This document shows, in pieces, positions 1-8,478 of a stretch of DNA of 64,000 bases. Under the pieces are notes generated by a model, which saw only the letters and a program-made list of their open reading frames with translations, was not told the DNA's origin and did not search any database. Source of the DNA: Ancylothrix sp. D3o. Its GTDB lineage: Bacteria; Cyanobacteriota; Cyanobacteriia; Cyanobacteriales; Oscillatoriaceae. Within the stretch, counting starts at the first letter, position 1; each line of letters opens with the position of its first letter. The stretch lies in the NCBI RefSeq assembly GCF_025370775.1, contig NZ_JAMXEX010000001.1, forward strand, positions 248,001-312,000, read 5' to 3'. Both the position numbers and the translations under genes were made by a program.

Positions 1-568
1 TAAACGGCAACAACATTTTTGCCACCGCACCTCCCATCCCCAAAACAATCCCCGTCCGCAAAATAACTAAACGAGTTCCTGTCTGTTTTACCTTTTGAGC
101 TTCTGTTTCCCAAGCCGTGCAAACTTGTGCCAAAAAATCATTTCCAGCAGCGCTATTTTCATCAAACGTTGCTGTTTCACTCGCCCCATAATATCCTATC
201 GCCGAAGCATTAACTAAAACCGAAGGTTTCTGCTGTGCTTTAGCAATCGCTTCTACAATTTTTTGCGTCCCAAGTTGACGACTTTCAATAATTTCTTGTT
301 TGCGGGCCGGTGTCCAGCGTTCCTCAGCAATCGGCGCCCCCGCCAAATTTACCACCCCATCGCACCCAGAAATCGCATTCTGCCATTCCCCCGACTGCTT
401 GGGATCATAAACCACCACCTCAACATTAGGAAACGCTTGCGCCGGAAAATATTTCCGTCCCCGTTCTGCATCCCGCGTTAACGCCACAACTTGATGCCCT
501 TCTCCCTGCAATCTCTCAACCAATCGCGTCCCAACAAAGCCGGTGGCCCCTGTAATTGCTACTTTCAT
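1..568 (-). CDS. TIGR01777-family NAD(P)-dependent epimerase/oxidoreductase, C-terminus cut by window edge
   Basis: The reverse strand is open from an ATG at 568 to the window edge (about 189 codons). The N-terminus begins MKVAITGATGFVG, so the dinucleotide-binding GxxGxxG (GATGFVG, residues 7-13) is complete. A second family signature, SAIGYYG, lies near residues 122-128 and contains the active-site tyrosine region of extended short-chain dehydrogenases. This pattern matches the YfcH/SDR39U-type sugar-nucleotide epimerase-like family, usually about 300 residues, so roughly the last third is outside the window. The substrate of the family is not established. It diverges from the aldolase gene, with about 110 bases between the starts. 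Confidence 0.85.
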   Translation of the reverse strand, partial: MKVAITGATGFVGTRLVERLQGEGHQVVALTRDAERGRKYFPAQAFPNVEVVVYDPKQSGEWQNAISGCDGVVNLAGAPIAEERWTPARKQEIIESRQLGTQKIVEAIAKAQQKPSVLVNASAIGYYGASETATFDENSAAGNDFLAQVCTAWETEAQKVKQTGTRLVILRTGIVLGMGGAVAKMLLPF

Positions 569-681
569 AACTTTTGCTTTACTTAACGTTTCTTAATATT
601 CTACCGTCAATAGGGCATTAGGCAGGAGGCAACTATGAAGAATAAATACCTTTGTTAGAATAAAAATTTGAGGATAAACCC

Positions 682-1764
682 ATGACAGGCACATTAATAA
701 CCCCCTCATCCATTGAAAGCTTACTAGGAAAAGAAGCGGACTATCTCCTCAACTATCAAGCCAAAATCTCCAAAGAAACATTACACCTCCCCGGCCCAGA
801 TTGGATTGATAGAATTTGGCAGCAAACAGACAGAAACCCTCAAGTATTACGCAGCCTGCAACAACTTTATTCCAGCGGACGCTTAGCCAACACAGGCTAT
901 CTTTCTATGTTGCCAGTTGACCAAGGAATTGAACACTCTGCCGGCGCATCTTTTGCACCCAATCCCATCTATTTTGACCCAGAAAATATCATCAAATTAG
1001 CCCTAGAAGCCGGTTGCAATGGGGTGGCGACAACACTAGGAGTATTAGGCAGTGTTTCCCGCAAATATGCCCACAAAATCCCCTTTATTGTCAAAATAAA
1101 CCACAACGAATTGCTTACCCACCCCAACAAATATGACCAAATCATGTTTGCCAACGTAGAACAAGCTTGGAATTTAGGAGCAGTAGCCGTTGGAGCAACT
1201 ATTTATTTCGGTTCCGATCAATCTACTCGGCAAATACAAGAAGTCAGCGAAGCGTTTGCTCATGCTCATAAATTAGGCATGGCAACAATACTTTGGTGCT
1301 ACCTTCGTAATAACGCTTTTAAACAAGTCAAAGACTATCACACCGCCGCCGATCTCACCGGCCAAGCCAATCATCTTGGCGTAACAATTCAAGCCGATAT
1401 CATCAAACAAAAACTGCCAGAATGCAACAACGGTTACGGCGGAGTTGCAGACGCCACCGGCAAAAAATATGGCATGACTAACGCCAAAGTTTATAGCGAA
1501 TTAACCACCGATCATCCTATCGATTTAACACGCTATCAAGTGTTAAACTGCTATAGCGGTCGTGCGAGTTTAATCAACTCTGGCGGAGCCACCAGCAAAA
1601 ATGATTTTGCCGAAGCAGTGCGAACCGCAGTGATCAACAAGCGGGCCGGGGGTGCCGGTTTAATTTCGGGCCGTAAGACTTTCCAGCGTCCTTTCGATGA
1701 AGGTGTCAAGCTGTTTCACGCCATACAGGATGTTTATCTCAATCCTGAGATTACGATAGCTTGA
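682..1764 (+). CDS. fbaB: Class I fructose-bisphosphate aldolase (DhnA/FbaB type)
   Basis: This 360-residue protein should cleave or form fructose-1,6-bisphosphate (and in cyanobacteria possibly sedoheptulose-1,7-bisphosphate) through a Schiff base in the cytosol, serving glycolysis and the Calvin cycle. The family-typical [18 protein letters not shown] and HPIDLxRYQV-like stretches are all present. The Schiff-base lysine is probably K242 or K244 in ADIIKQK. The length equals that of E. coli FbaB, about 350 residues. The ATG at 682 is preceded by TGAGGATAAACCC, a usable ribosome site. Cyanobacteria often also carry a class II enzyme, which is not in this window. Confidence 0.93.
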   Translation: MTGTLITPSSIESLLGKEADYLLNYQAKISKETLHLPGPDWIDRIWQQTDRNPQVLRSLQQLYSSGRLANTGYLSMLPVDQGIEHSAGASFAPNPIYFDPENIIKLALEAGCNGVATTLGVLGSVSRKYAHKIPFIVKINHNELLTHPNKYDQIMFANVEQAWNLGAVAVGATIYFGSDQSTRQIQEVSEAFAHAHKLGMATILWCYLRNNAFKQVKDYHTAADLTGQANHLGVTIQADIIKQKLPECNNGYGGVADATGKKYGMTNAKVYSELTTDHPIDLTRYQVLNCYSGRASLINSGGATSKNDFAEAVRTAVINKRAGGAGLISGRKTFQRPFDEGVKLFHAIQDVYLNPEITIA

Positions 1765-1889
1765 CAAAAATAAGTTAAAAATTTGAGAATTTAGCAAATT
1801 TTCAAATTTCCTTCTAGGGTTTTGGGTTAAAATCCAGTGGAACATAAAAGAAAACTCAAAACTCTACAAATTCCAGACGCAGGGTAACT

Positions 1890-3056
1890 ATGAAGCTGGC
1901 AGCACGAGTGGGTAAGGTAACACCTTCTATCACATTGGCAATCGCCGCCAAAGCCAAAGCGATGAAGGCAGACGGAATTGATGTCTGTAGTTTTAGCGCC
2001 GGTGAGCCGGATTTTGACACGCCGGAACACATCAAAACCGCCGCAAAACAAGCACTAGATAGCGGCAAAACCAAATATGGCCCCGCTGCCGGTGAGCCAA
2101 AATTACGCGAAGCAATTGCCCGGAAACTGAAGAATGACAACAATTTAGACTATGCCGCCGAAAACGTAATTGTTACGAATGGCGGCAAACATTCCCTTTA
2201 TAACTTAATGATGGTGCTCCTTGATCAGGGGGATGAAGTAATTATTCCTGCGCCCTATTGGCTGTCTTATCCAGAAATGGTAGCATTGGCCGGTGGAGTC
2301 TCAGTAATTGTGCCAACAGATGCAGAAAGTAACTATAAAATTACCCCCGAACAACTGCGAAATGCTTGCACAGAAAAAACCCGATTATTTGTTTTAAATT
2401 CGCCATCAAACCCGACCGGCATGGTGTACACACCGGAAGAAATTTCTGCCTTAGCAGAAGTCGTGGTAGAAAAAAATATCTTAGTCGTTTCCGATGAAAT
2501 TTACGAAAAAATTATTTACGACGATGCCAAGCATATTAGCATCGGTTCGCTGGGAAAAGAAATTTTTGAGCGGACAATAATCAGCAGCGGATTTGCCAAA
2601 GCTTACTCCATGACCGGCTGGCGGTTAGGATATTTAGCCGGGCCGGTGGAGATTATTAAAGCAGCAAATTCTCTTCAAGGGCATAGTACCTCAAATGTGT
2701 GTACTTTCGCTCAATATGGTGGAATTGCTGCCCTTGAAAACTCCCAAGAATGCGTCGAAAAAATGCGTTTAGCCTTTGCAGAACGTCGCAAAGTTATGTA
2801 TGAAATGCTCAACGCCATTCCCGGCTTATATTGCCCTAAACCTGAAGGCGCATTTTATCTGTTTCCAAACATCAGTAAAACCGGCCTGAATTCAATGGAA
2901 TTTTGTAATGCTTTGCTGGAAACTCAGCAAGTCGCCACCATTCCAGGGGGAGCTTTTGGTGCCGATGATTGCATTCGCTTATCCTATGCAACCGATCTGG
3001 CAACCATCGAAACAGGAATGAGCCGGTTAGAAGCCTTTGTCAAAGGTATAATTTAG
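1890..3056 (+). CDS. aspC: PLP-dependent aspartate aminotransferase, class I
   Basis: A 388-residue fold-type I aminotransferase. It carries the substrate/cofactor motif NSPSNPTG, a DEIYE strand, and the PLP lysine K237 in [14 protein letters not shown]. The arginine that binds the substrate carboxylate is in the C-terminal CIRLSYA segment. It transfers the amino group of aspartate to 2-oxoglutarate; members of this subgroup (1A/AT-Ibeta) may also act on prephenate, and sequence alone does not separate these activities. The length is typical. It lies 125 bases after the aldolase on the same strand; a shared transcript is possible but no proof is visible. Confidence 0.9.
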   Translation: MKLAARVGKVTPSITLAIAAKAKAMKADGIDVCSFSAGEPDFDTPEHIKTAAKQALDSGKTKYGPAAGEPKLREAIARKLKNDNNLDYAAENVIVTNGGKHSLYNLMMVLLDQGDEVIIPAPYWLSYPEMVALAGGVSVIVPTDAESNYKITPEQLRNACTEKTRLFVLNSPSNPTGMVYTPEEISALAEVVVEKNILVVSDEIYEKIIYDDAKHISIGSLGKEIFERTIISSGFAKAYSMTGWRLGYLAGPVEIIKAANSLQGHSTSNVCTFAQYGGIAALENSQECVEKMRLAFAERRKVMYEMLNAIPGLYCPKPEGAFYLFPNISKTGLNSMEFCNALLETQQVATIPGGAFGADDCIRLSYATDLATIETGMSRLEAFVKGII

Positions 3057-3063
3057 AAAAAAA

Positions 3064-3112
3064 GCAGTCTTAAACAAGTATTAGTTTCAAACTTCATCTT
3101 GGGCAAGACTGC
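3064..3112. other. Inverted repeat downstream of the aminotransferase
   Basis: Perfect 8-base arms GCAGTCTT (3064-3071) and AAGACTGC (3105-3112) enclose a 33-base loop just after the aminotransferase stop. There is no T tract after it, so a terminator or processing role is uncertain. Confidence 0.4.
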
Positions 3113-3133
3113 CAACTTAAATAAAATCACAAA

Positions 3134-4606
3134 ATGAGAAAAGCCAAAATGGTACAACTAGAAAAACAAGCCAATGATGATTTACTAAACAAAAACACTC
3201 TTCAAACAATTAGCCATTATGAGCAAGCAATTGAAGTTAACCCCCATTTAATGTCAAATTATGCACATTTGGGCTTAGCCTATTTACTCCAAGGACAACA
3301 AACTGAAGCTGAGGCCATTTGGCTTACAGGAATCAGCCAGGGAACCTCTGAAGAAGCAGATTTACGCAAAGCAGAATTAATCGAAATTTTGATAAGCGAA
3401 GCCTCTAAACAAGTCGAAATATTTGACTATGAAACTGCTTTAACCATTCGTCTTTATATTCAAAAATTAGAACCACATAACATCAACAATTTGCTCGGAT
3501 TAGCTTGGCTTTATATCGAATTGAATAAATTTGAAACCGAAGGACAATCCGCCCTTTTGCAAGCTACACAAGTGCTTTTAAACTCTGCCCAAGCTGAAAA
3601 AGTCAATAGCGACTTACTTTTGCGAGTCCTAGAAACCGTCCTCGAAATTAATCCTTATGATGCTTTTATCGAAGTTGGATTAAAATGTCCAAAGCTTGAA
3701 CGTGAAAACGAAGAAATCAAAAAAATTACCGCAAAATACAGGGGTTTATTTATAAAATTGGGCATTCATCTCTACCAGCAAAAAAGCTTTGCCTCAGCTT
3801 TTAAACAATTGCAAAAAGCCCTAAATTTTAAAGATAATATGGCCCCCCATACCCAAGCCGAAATTTTATATATGCAGGGATTATGCTGTGTCAGCCAAAA
3901 CAAAACTCAAGCAGCAATTCCTTTGTTTGAAGCCAGTTTAAATTTATCGCCAAACTTTGCCCAAGCCGCCAGCGAACTTCAGAAAAACCAATACCGATTA
4001 AAAACCCAGTTAAAAGGTTATCAATTTACCCAAGACTGGTTTAGCAGAAATATCCCTGGTTTCCAAAAAAACCTAGAGCGATATGTTAATATTGCCGACA
4101 TTAAAGCCTTAGAAATCGGTAGTTGGGAAGGACGTTCAACCTGCTGGCTACTAGAAAATATCCTCATTCATCCCAGTGCAGAAATTACTTGTATTGATAC
4201 TTTTCAGGGAAGTATTGAGCATACAACCTTTTTTAATCAAACTTATATAAACTCAATTGAAAGCCGGTTTGACTTCAATATCCAATTAACACAAGCCGGT
4301 CAAAAAGTCAAAAAAATAATCGGCAATTCTCACGAAATTCTGCGAACATTACCTTTAAATACCTACGACTTTATCTATATAGACGGTTCCCACCTAGCCT
4401 GTGATGTTTTAGCAGATGCAGTGTTATCGTGGCCAATTTTAAAACTCGGAGGCTTGATGATTTTTGATGATTATGATTTCTCTGTGCCAAACCAACCTAC
4501 TCAGGATACAAAAATAGGCATTGATGCTTTTTTAAAAGCATTTCAACCCAAGCTGAAAATACTCCAGCAAGAGTATCAAGTCATGGTTGAAAAAATTGCC
4601 CATTAA
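3134..4606 (+). CDS. TPR-repeat protein with C-terminal class I methyltransferase domain
   Basis: A 490-residue two-domain protein. Residues about 8-300 form tetratricopeptide helices (for example ISHYEQAIEVNPH and ALFEASLNLSPNF-like units). From about 300 a methyltransferase of the Methyltransf_24 type follows, with the SAM-binding strand ALEIGSWEGRSTCWL, the acidic CIDTF after it, and YDFIYIDGSH as the substrate-side motif. Such fusions in cyanobacteria are often next to glycosyltransferases or secreted-polymer genes, but here the neighbours are metabolic, so the methyl acceptor is unknown. An internal ATG at 3149 (MVQLEKQ) is an alternative start. No signal peptide or membrane segment is visible. 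Confidence 0.82.
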   Translation: MRKAKMVQLEKQANDDLLNKNTLQTISHYEQAIEVNPHLMSNYAHLGLAYLLQGQQTEAEAIWLTGISQGTSEEADLRKAELIEILISEASKQVEIFDYETALTIRLYIQKLEPHNINNLLGLAWLYIELNKFETEGQSALLQATQVLLNSAQAEKVNSDLLLRVLETVLEINPYDAFIEVGLKCPKLERENEEIKKITAKYRGLFIKLGIHLYQQKSFASAFKQLQKALNFKDNMAPHTQAEILYMQGLCCVSQNKTQAAIPLFEASLNLSPNFAQAASELQKNQYRLKTQLKGYQFTQDWFSRNIPGFQKNLERYVNIADIKALEIGSWEGRSTCWLLENILIHPSAEITCIDTFQGSIEHTTFFNQTYINSIESRFDFNIQLTQAGQKVKKIIGNSHEILRTLPLNTYDFIYIDGSHLACDVLADAVLSWPILKLGGLMIFDDYDFSVPNQPTQDTKIGIDAFLKAFQPKLKILQQEYQVMVEKIAH

Positions 4607-4678
4607 TTCATCATTTCGAGGTCATAAATCGAATAAAGTGATAAAACATTCATCTTATTTTTTTGCTCTCTCCCCAGC

Positions 4679-5404
4679 GTGGCTACCGTGAATGAACTAT
4701 TACCTGATAGCTTGACCTCAAATTTGTGGGTGCAAATTTCCCTCGTCGCCGTTTGGCTAGGCGGAATTTTGCTAATAGCTGAATCCCTCAATCGCTTTGC
4801 CGGCACCGATAGCGAAATTACCCGTAAAATTGTCCATATCGGCACCGGCAACGTTATTTTATTTGCCTGGTTTTTAAACATCCCCGCCTGGGTTGGTATT
4901 GGCGCAGCAATTTTAGCCGCTATTGTCACCCTTATCTCTTATCGCTTTCCCATCCTACCCGGTGTCAATAGCATAGGCCGGCAAAGTTTTGGAACCTTCT
5001 TTTATGCCCTCAGCATTGGCCTTTTAATTGCCTGGTTTTGGCCCCAAGGCAAACCCGAATACGCCGCCATTGGCATCTTAATTATGACCTATGGCGATGG
5101 TTTAGCCGCCATTATCGGTCAGCGTTTTGGCCGCAACAAATATGAAGTTTTTGGCAGCAAAAAAAGCCTCCAAGGAACCCTAACCATGACCATTATTTCC
5201 TTTCTTGTTTGTGGCTTAATTTTGCTCACAGTTCAAGGCAATATCCCCCCCACATGGTTAGTCGCCGCCGCTGTTGCCCTCACCGCCACCGGCCTCGAAA
5301 CCTTTTCTAAATATGGCATAGATAACCTCACCGTTCCTCTCGGAAGCGCCACCATTGCCTATTTCTTAAATCTAGCTTTACTCGCCCATTTTTCCGGCTT
5401 CTAA
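4679..5404 (+). CDS. Phytol/dolichol/diacylglycerol kinase-family membrane protein (VTE5-like)
   Basis: A 241-residue integral membrane protein with about seven hydrophobic segments. The conserved RKIVHIGTGN after the first helix and the YGDGLAAIIGQRFG motif in the middle are hallmarks of the SEC59/DGK1/VTE5 CTP-dependent lipid kinase family, and GSKKSLQGT follows as the third conserved block. In phototrophs this enzyme phosphorylates phytol released from chlorophyll for tocopherol and chlorophyll recycling. That assignment rests on family knowledge. The start is GTG at 4679; a second GTG at 4688 is equally plausible because no strong ribosome site separates them. Confidence 0.82.
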   Translation: MATVNELLPDSLTSNLWVQISLVAVWLGGILLIAESLNRFAGTDSEITRKIVHIGTGNVILFAWFLNIPAWVGIGAAILAAIVTLISYRFPILPGVNSIGRQSFGTFFYALSIGLLIAWFWPQGKPEYAAIGILIMTYGDGLAAIIGQRFGRNKYEVFGSKKSLQGTLTMTIISFLVCGLILLTVQGNIPPTWLVAAAVALTATGLETFSKYGIDNLTVPLGSATIAYFLNLALLAHFSGF

Positions 5405-5412
5405 AAAAAATT

Positions 5413-5439
5413 TGGTGGAGATATTGTCACTCTCCACCA
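5413..5439 (-). terminator. Rho-independent terminator, minus strand
   Basis: Perfect 9-bp stem TGGTGGAGA (5413-5421) / TCTCCACCA (5431-5439) with a 9-base loop. The A-run at 5403-5410 becomes a T-run on the minus strand, so it most naturally terminates the small minus-strand gene at 5539-5688. It may work weakly for the plus-strand kinase gene. Confidence 0.65.
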
Positions 5440-5538
5440 TCTAGGTGTTCAAACTCATCTAAAGATTGACAGGCATCGAAAAAATTTAGCCTTAGCTGAC
5501 ATAATTCTCCAGTCAAAATGTGTTCTCCTTAAAGCCCG

Positions 5539-5688
5539 TCAGTCTGCCCAACGCGAACCTTTATAAGGATCTCCTTCAAAAGGTTGAACGCCAATCATCG
5601 GATAAGCATCATCAGTGGGGGTAAAAATCCGGGCAAAAGCCGCCATCAAATAGTTGATTGCATCACTCATCGATTGAGAGAAATTCAT
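5539..5688 (-). CDS. Conserved-looking 49-residue small protein of unknown function
   Basis: A short reverse-strand reading frame translates to a protein beginning MNFSQSMSDAINYLMAAFAR and ending FEGDPYKGSRWAD. An AGGAG ribosome site sits 7 bases before the ATG (CGAGGAGTCTTTATG on the minus strand), and a perfect stem with T-run follows about 100 bases downstream, so this looks like an independent transcription unit. The N-terminal half is an amphipathic helix and the C-terminal half is acidic and Pro/Gly-rich. I recall small proteins of this pattern in other cyanobacteria but cannot name a function. No membrane segment or cysteine pair is present. Confidence 0.72.
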   Translation of the reverse strand: MNFSQSMSDAINYLMAAFARIFTPTDDAYPMIGVQPFEGDPYKGSRWAD

Positions 5689-5909
5689 AAAGACTCCTCG
5701 AATTCGGGATAATTTTGTACCGATTCCTTCGATACTTTTAGTTTATAGCCTTCCCTAAAAATTAGGCTAACTTCTCAATAATTTGATACGATTACCGGCC
5801 TCAAATGAGCTATTGTTATGATTAGTTTTCATTCCTTTAAACTTCGTTACGTTTCTTTGTCTAGCTTAATAAAAGCGAGAGTATCTACATCAAATTTTGT
5901 AAAAAACCA

Positions 5910-6299
5910 TCAAGATAAACCTTTAAAATTCCAAGCCCCAACCGCCAAACAAACCCAACCAACAATAAAAGCCAAACCACCCAAAGGAGTAATCGCACCC
6001 AGCCAAGAAATGCCGGTTAAACTAAGCGCATATAAACTGCCAGAAAAAATAGCAATCCCAGCAATAAAAGCAAAACCGGCAGCCACAAGAAAAGGTTGAG
6101 GCTCACCGGCCACCATCAGCAACAACGCCACCAATAACAACGCCAAAGCATGATACATTTCATAACGAGTGCCGGTTTCAAAAATCTCTAAATAACGCTC
6201 GCTTAATTTATCCTTCAAAGCGTGAGAACCAAACGCACCCAAAACCACAGACAAACCGGCAAAAACTGCCGCAATTCCCATAAAAACTCGAATCAACAT
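5910..6299 (-). CDS. DUF423 family small membrane protein
   Basis: A 129-residue protein with four hydrophobic helices and the family signature GAFGSHALKDKL near the N-terminus, followed by TGTRYEMYHALALL. These are the conserved blocks of DUF423 (E. coli YgdD), a widespread inner-membrane family without a proven function. It lies downstream of chlM on the same strand with about 80 bases between them, including a hairpin repeat, so cotranscription is possible. The plus-strand reading frame over the same region is a shadow. Confidence 0.9.
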   Translation of the reverse strand: MLIRVFMGIAAVFAGLSVVLGAFGSHALKDKLSERYLEIFETGTRYEMYHALALLLVALLLMVAGEPQPFLVAAGFAFIAGIAIFSGSLYALSLTGISWLGAITPLGGLAFIVGWVCLAVGAWNFKGLS

Positions 6300-6353
6300 A
6301 ACTTAAACCTCCAAAACTGAAGAGTGGAATATAGCCCCCAGGCTTGATAAAAT

Positions 6354-6370
6354 GGTGGGCAGAGCCCACC
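6354..6370. repeat. GGTGGGC/GCCCACC hairpin repeat
   Basis: 7-bp perfect stem (6354-6360 and 6364-6370) with a 3-base loop, between chlM and the DUF423 gene. The same stem occurs at 26968-26984 and, with a longer loop, at 18295-18320, so it is a dispersed intergenic repeat. Confidence 0.6.
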
Positions 6371-6378
6371 CTACAAAG

Positions 6379-7068
6379 CTACCGGCGAACCGCTTCCAAA
6401 ATACGAGAAAAATAAAAACGAGTGCTAGTCATCGACGAACGGTTTACAGAAAAACCATTTGCTTGCAAAATCTTAACAATATCCGCCTCACGATGTTGAT
6501 AAGCACGAGTAGTTTTACTCGGCCCAGGAAACAACTCTCCCACCTTTTTAAGCATCGACAAAGCCAAAGTTTTAGGCGCAAAACTAAGAATTAAACGAGA
6601 CTCTGCAAGCGAGCTTAAATGTGCAATCATATCCGCCGCCTTATCCTGCGGATAATGAATCAAAACATCCAAACAAATCACCGTATTGTACCGGCCCGTC
6701 AACTTTTCCAAATCTTGCGCCATAAAGGCAATATTACTTGGATTTGACATTGCTAACTGAGACCGTTCATAAGCCTCCAAAACCATTTTTTCCGAGATAT
6801 CACTGCCATAAACCAGCGCACCCTCCTGAGCCAAAGGAATACTCAAACTGCCAACACCACAGCCGGCATCGCAGACAGATAACCCCTTCAAATTGCCATC
6901 CGCCTTCAGCCAACCAACCACAGTATCAACCGTGCGCTGATGTCCTTCACGAATATCTTTCTGGACTTTATTTACTTCGCCATCGCCATAAATACGCCGC
7001 CAGCGATCAAAGCCGGTCGCATTAAAATAATCTTTGACAATGGTTTTATCATCAAGTGCGTTCATCAA
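6379..7068 (-). CDS. chlM: Magnesium-protoporphyrin IX methyltransferase
   Basis: A 229-residue SAM-dependent enzyme that methylates the 13-propionate of Mg-protoporphyrin IX, the step after Mg chelation in chlorophyll synthesis. The characteristic N-terminal DYFNATGFDRWRRIYGDG is followed by the SAM motif VCDAGCGVGSLSIPLA near residues 65-80 and the conserved VICLDVLIHYPQ. The length matches cyanobacterial ChlM. The start could be ATG 7068 or the following ATG at 7065. This gene is direct evidence of an oxygenic or other chlorophyll-making phototroph. Confidence 0.95.
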   Translation of the reverse strand: MMNALDDKTIVKDYFNATGFDRWRRIYGDGEVNKVQKDIREGHQRTVDTVVGWLKADGNLKGLSVCDAGCGVGSLSIPLAQEGALVYGSDISEKMVLEAYERSQLAMSNPSNIAFMAQDLEKLTGRYNTVICLDVLIHYPQDKAADMIAHLSSLAESRLILSFAPKTLALSMLKKVGELFPGPSKTTRAYQHREADIVKILQANGFSVNRSSMTSTRFYFSRILEAVRR

Positions 7069-7150
7069 TCTGCTGAGTGCTTAAGGGTTTGCCAAAACTT
7101 AATTTACCATAAAAGGCTTTCCGTCGAATCAACCCAATTGATAGGCTGCG

Positions 7151-7192
7151 ATTCAAACCTGGTTAGAGGAGATTTGAGAAACCGGCTTTCTT
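7151..7192 (+). repeat. Left copy of a direct repeat flanking the toxin-antitoxin pair
   Basis: Starts ATTCAAACCTGGTTAGAGGA and continues with ATTTGAGAAACCGG; matches 7846-7888 with only two or three differences over about 38 bases. Confidence 0.7.
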
Positions 7193-7264
7193 CGTTAAAC
7201 TTGGGATAAAATTAGAATTGACTTTAAAACCTGATTTTTCGTAGTAAAACGGGCTCAACTCATA

Positions 7265-7456
7265 ATGAATACCCTAGCTCAAGAAATTCTCAGAAACTTT
7301 GATAATTTGCCAGATACCGAACAACGGGCGCTCGCTGTGGAAATATTGAAGCGGTTGGGAAATTTTGACGTTCCACCCCTGACAGACGAGGATTTAGTCC
7401 TCAATGCAGAAGAGCTATTTTTAGCATTAGACCAACAAGAAACAGATTATGAGTAG
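7265..7456 (+). CDS. Antitoxin of a MazF/PemK-type module
   Basis: A 63-residue acidic protein, MNTLAQEILRNF at the start and DQQETDYE at the end, just before and overlapping a PemK/MazF toxin gene by 8 bases (7449-7456). Small acidic proteins in this position normally bind and neutralise the toxin. It is not a recognisable AbrB/MazE or ribbon-helix-helix fold; the helical pattern resembles uncharacterised cyanobacterial antitoxins paired with MazF. A weak promoter TTGACT (7218) with TAGTAA (7242) at 18 bases precedes it. The function rests mainly on context. Confidence 0.72.
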   Translation: MNTLAQEILRNFDNLPDTEQRALAVEILKRLGNFDVPPLTDEDLVLNAEELFLALDQQETDYE

Positions 7457-7790
7457 CCCTAACCGAGGAGAAGTCTGGCTTGTCGATTTAGGTTACGCCG
7501 CCAAGGTTAGGCCATGTCTTGTGGTGAGTATTCCGGCTTTGATGCAGGATAGAGCCTTAACAACATTGATTCCTCACACAACCAGCCCTAGAGGTTCACG
7601 TTTTGAAGTAGAGATTAAAACAAGCTTCCTAAAGCCCGGAGTTTTCGACGCGCAAAACTTGATTACCATTCCTCATGCAAAGCTACTGAGGAAATTAGGT
7701 GAATTAGACACGGATCAGTTGTCACAAATTGAAAAAATTTTACGCTTATGGTTAGGCTTTGAAAGCATGGATTTTGATCCAGAAACATAG
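7449..7790 (+). CDS. MazF/PemK-family endoribonuclease toxin
   Basis: A 113-residue protein with the family start RGEVWLVDLG (residues about 6-15), the central KVRPCLVVS strand with the catalytic-loop arginine, and the TTLIPHTTSPRGSRFEVE segment. Family members cleave mRNA in the cytosol and are kept inactive by the upstream antitoxin. Its start lies inside the antitoxin gene, which points to coupled translation. The length is normal and all blocks look intact, so the module is probably functional. Confidence 0.86.
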   Translation: MSSPNRGEVWLVDLGYAAKVRPCLVVSIPALMQDRALTTLIPHTTSPRGSRFEVEIKTSFLKPGVFDAQNLITIPHAKLLRKLGELDTDQLSQIEKILRLWLGFESMDFDPET

Positions 7791-7845
7791 GATATTTAGT
7801 CATAGGATCTCATCACCCTCCTCACCGAAAACCTCGTTATCTGCC

Positions 7846-7888
7846 ATTCAAACCTGGTTAGAGGACATTTGAGAAACCGGGTTTCTGC
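7846..7888 (+). repeat. Right copy of the direct repeat; AGAAACCSGG-type palindromes
   Basis: Second copy of the repeat at 7151-7192. The 309-base gap 7791-8099 holds this copy, another AACCCGGTTTCT half-palindrome near 7922, and nothing else that I recognise apart from the leader of the next gene. Confidence 0.65.
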
Positions 7889-8099
7889 AACTTTTGCGGC
7901 TGAGCAAAGATTCAATTAAAAAACCCGGTTTCTAAACCCCTTACTTTCTTAATTCTAGCAATAACAATAATGGTATCGTAAAATAATACAACAAACAAAA
8001 GCCATCCCCCAAAAGCAATCTACCCTATAGCCTTGGGAATGGCCCAAATCGCCGAGCCTATCAATTAGGAAAACATCATCTATAACAGAGGACAAAAAA

Positions 8100-8429
8100 A
8101 TGTCAGAATTCCAAGATTTCCTTAAACATAACTACGCCTACGTTGCTATAGGCGAATTTAAACCAGGCCAATTTGAAAAAGCCGAGCAACTTTATGAAAA
8201 AGCCGTATCCAACTACGGAGAAGGCTTCAAAGGATCTTATCTCCTACAAGAACCAGGCACAGACAAAGGCATCGCCATCATTTTTTGGGAAAGTCCTGGG
8301 GACATGGAAGCCAACCAAACCGAAGCATCCGAAGCCATCATCCACGAAATAAACCCCCTCTTTGCCAAACCCCCAGTCACAGGATTGTATGAAGTCGTTA
8401 GCAAAATTTCAGCCAAAAAAGAGGATTAG
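8100..8429 (+). CDS. Small protein with probable ABM-like dimeric alpha/beta-barrel fold
   Basis: A 109-residue protein starting MSEFQDFLKHNYAYVAIGEF. The alternation YVAIGEFKPGQFEKAEQLYEKAV, then GSYLLQEPGTDKGIAIIFWES, then EAIIHEINPLF fits the beta-alpha-beta-beta-alpha order of the antibiotic-biosynthesis-monooxygenase/stress-responsive barrel families. That is a fold guess from pattern, not a function. An AGAGGAC ribosome site precedes the ATG at 8 bases. Downstream the repeat AGAAACCCGGT...ACCGGGTTTCT (about 8440-8475) may end the transcript, facing the convergent nagA. Confidence 0.62.
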   Translation: MSEFQDFLKHNYAYVAIGEFKPGQFEKAEQLYEKAVSNYGEGFKGSYLLQEPGTDKGIAIIFWESPGDMEANQTEASEAIIHEINPLFAKPPVTGLYEVVSKISAKKED

Positions 8430-8478
8430 GGATTAGCTAGAAACCCGGTCTTTTCTAAACACCGGGTTTCTAAAAAAC

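Noticed and set aside
5818-6099. 93-codon plus-strand frame over the DUF423 gene
   Set aside because: Shadow of the reverse-strand DUF423 gene; Lys/Pro-rich low-complexity product.
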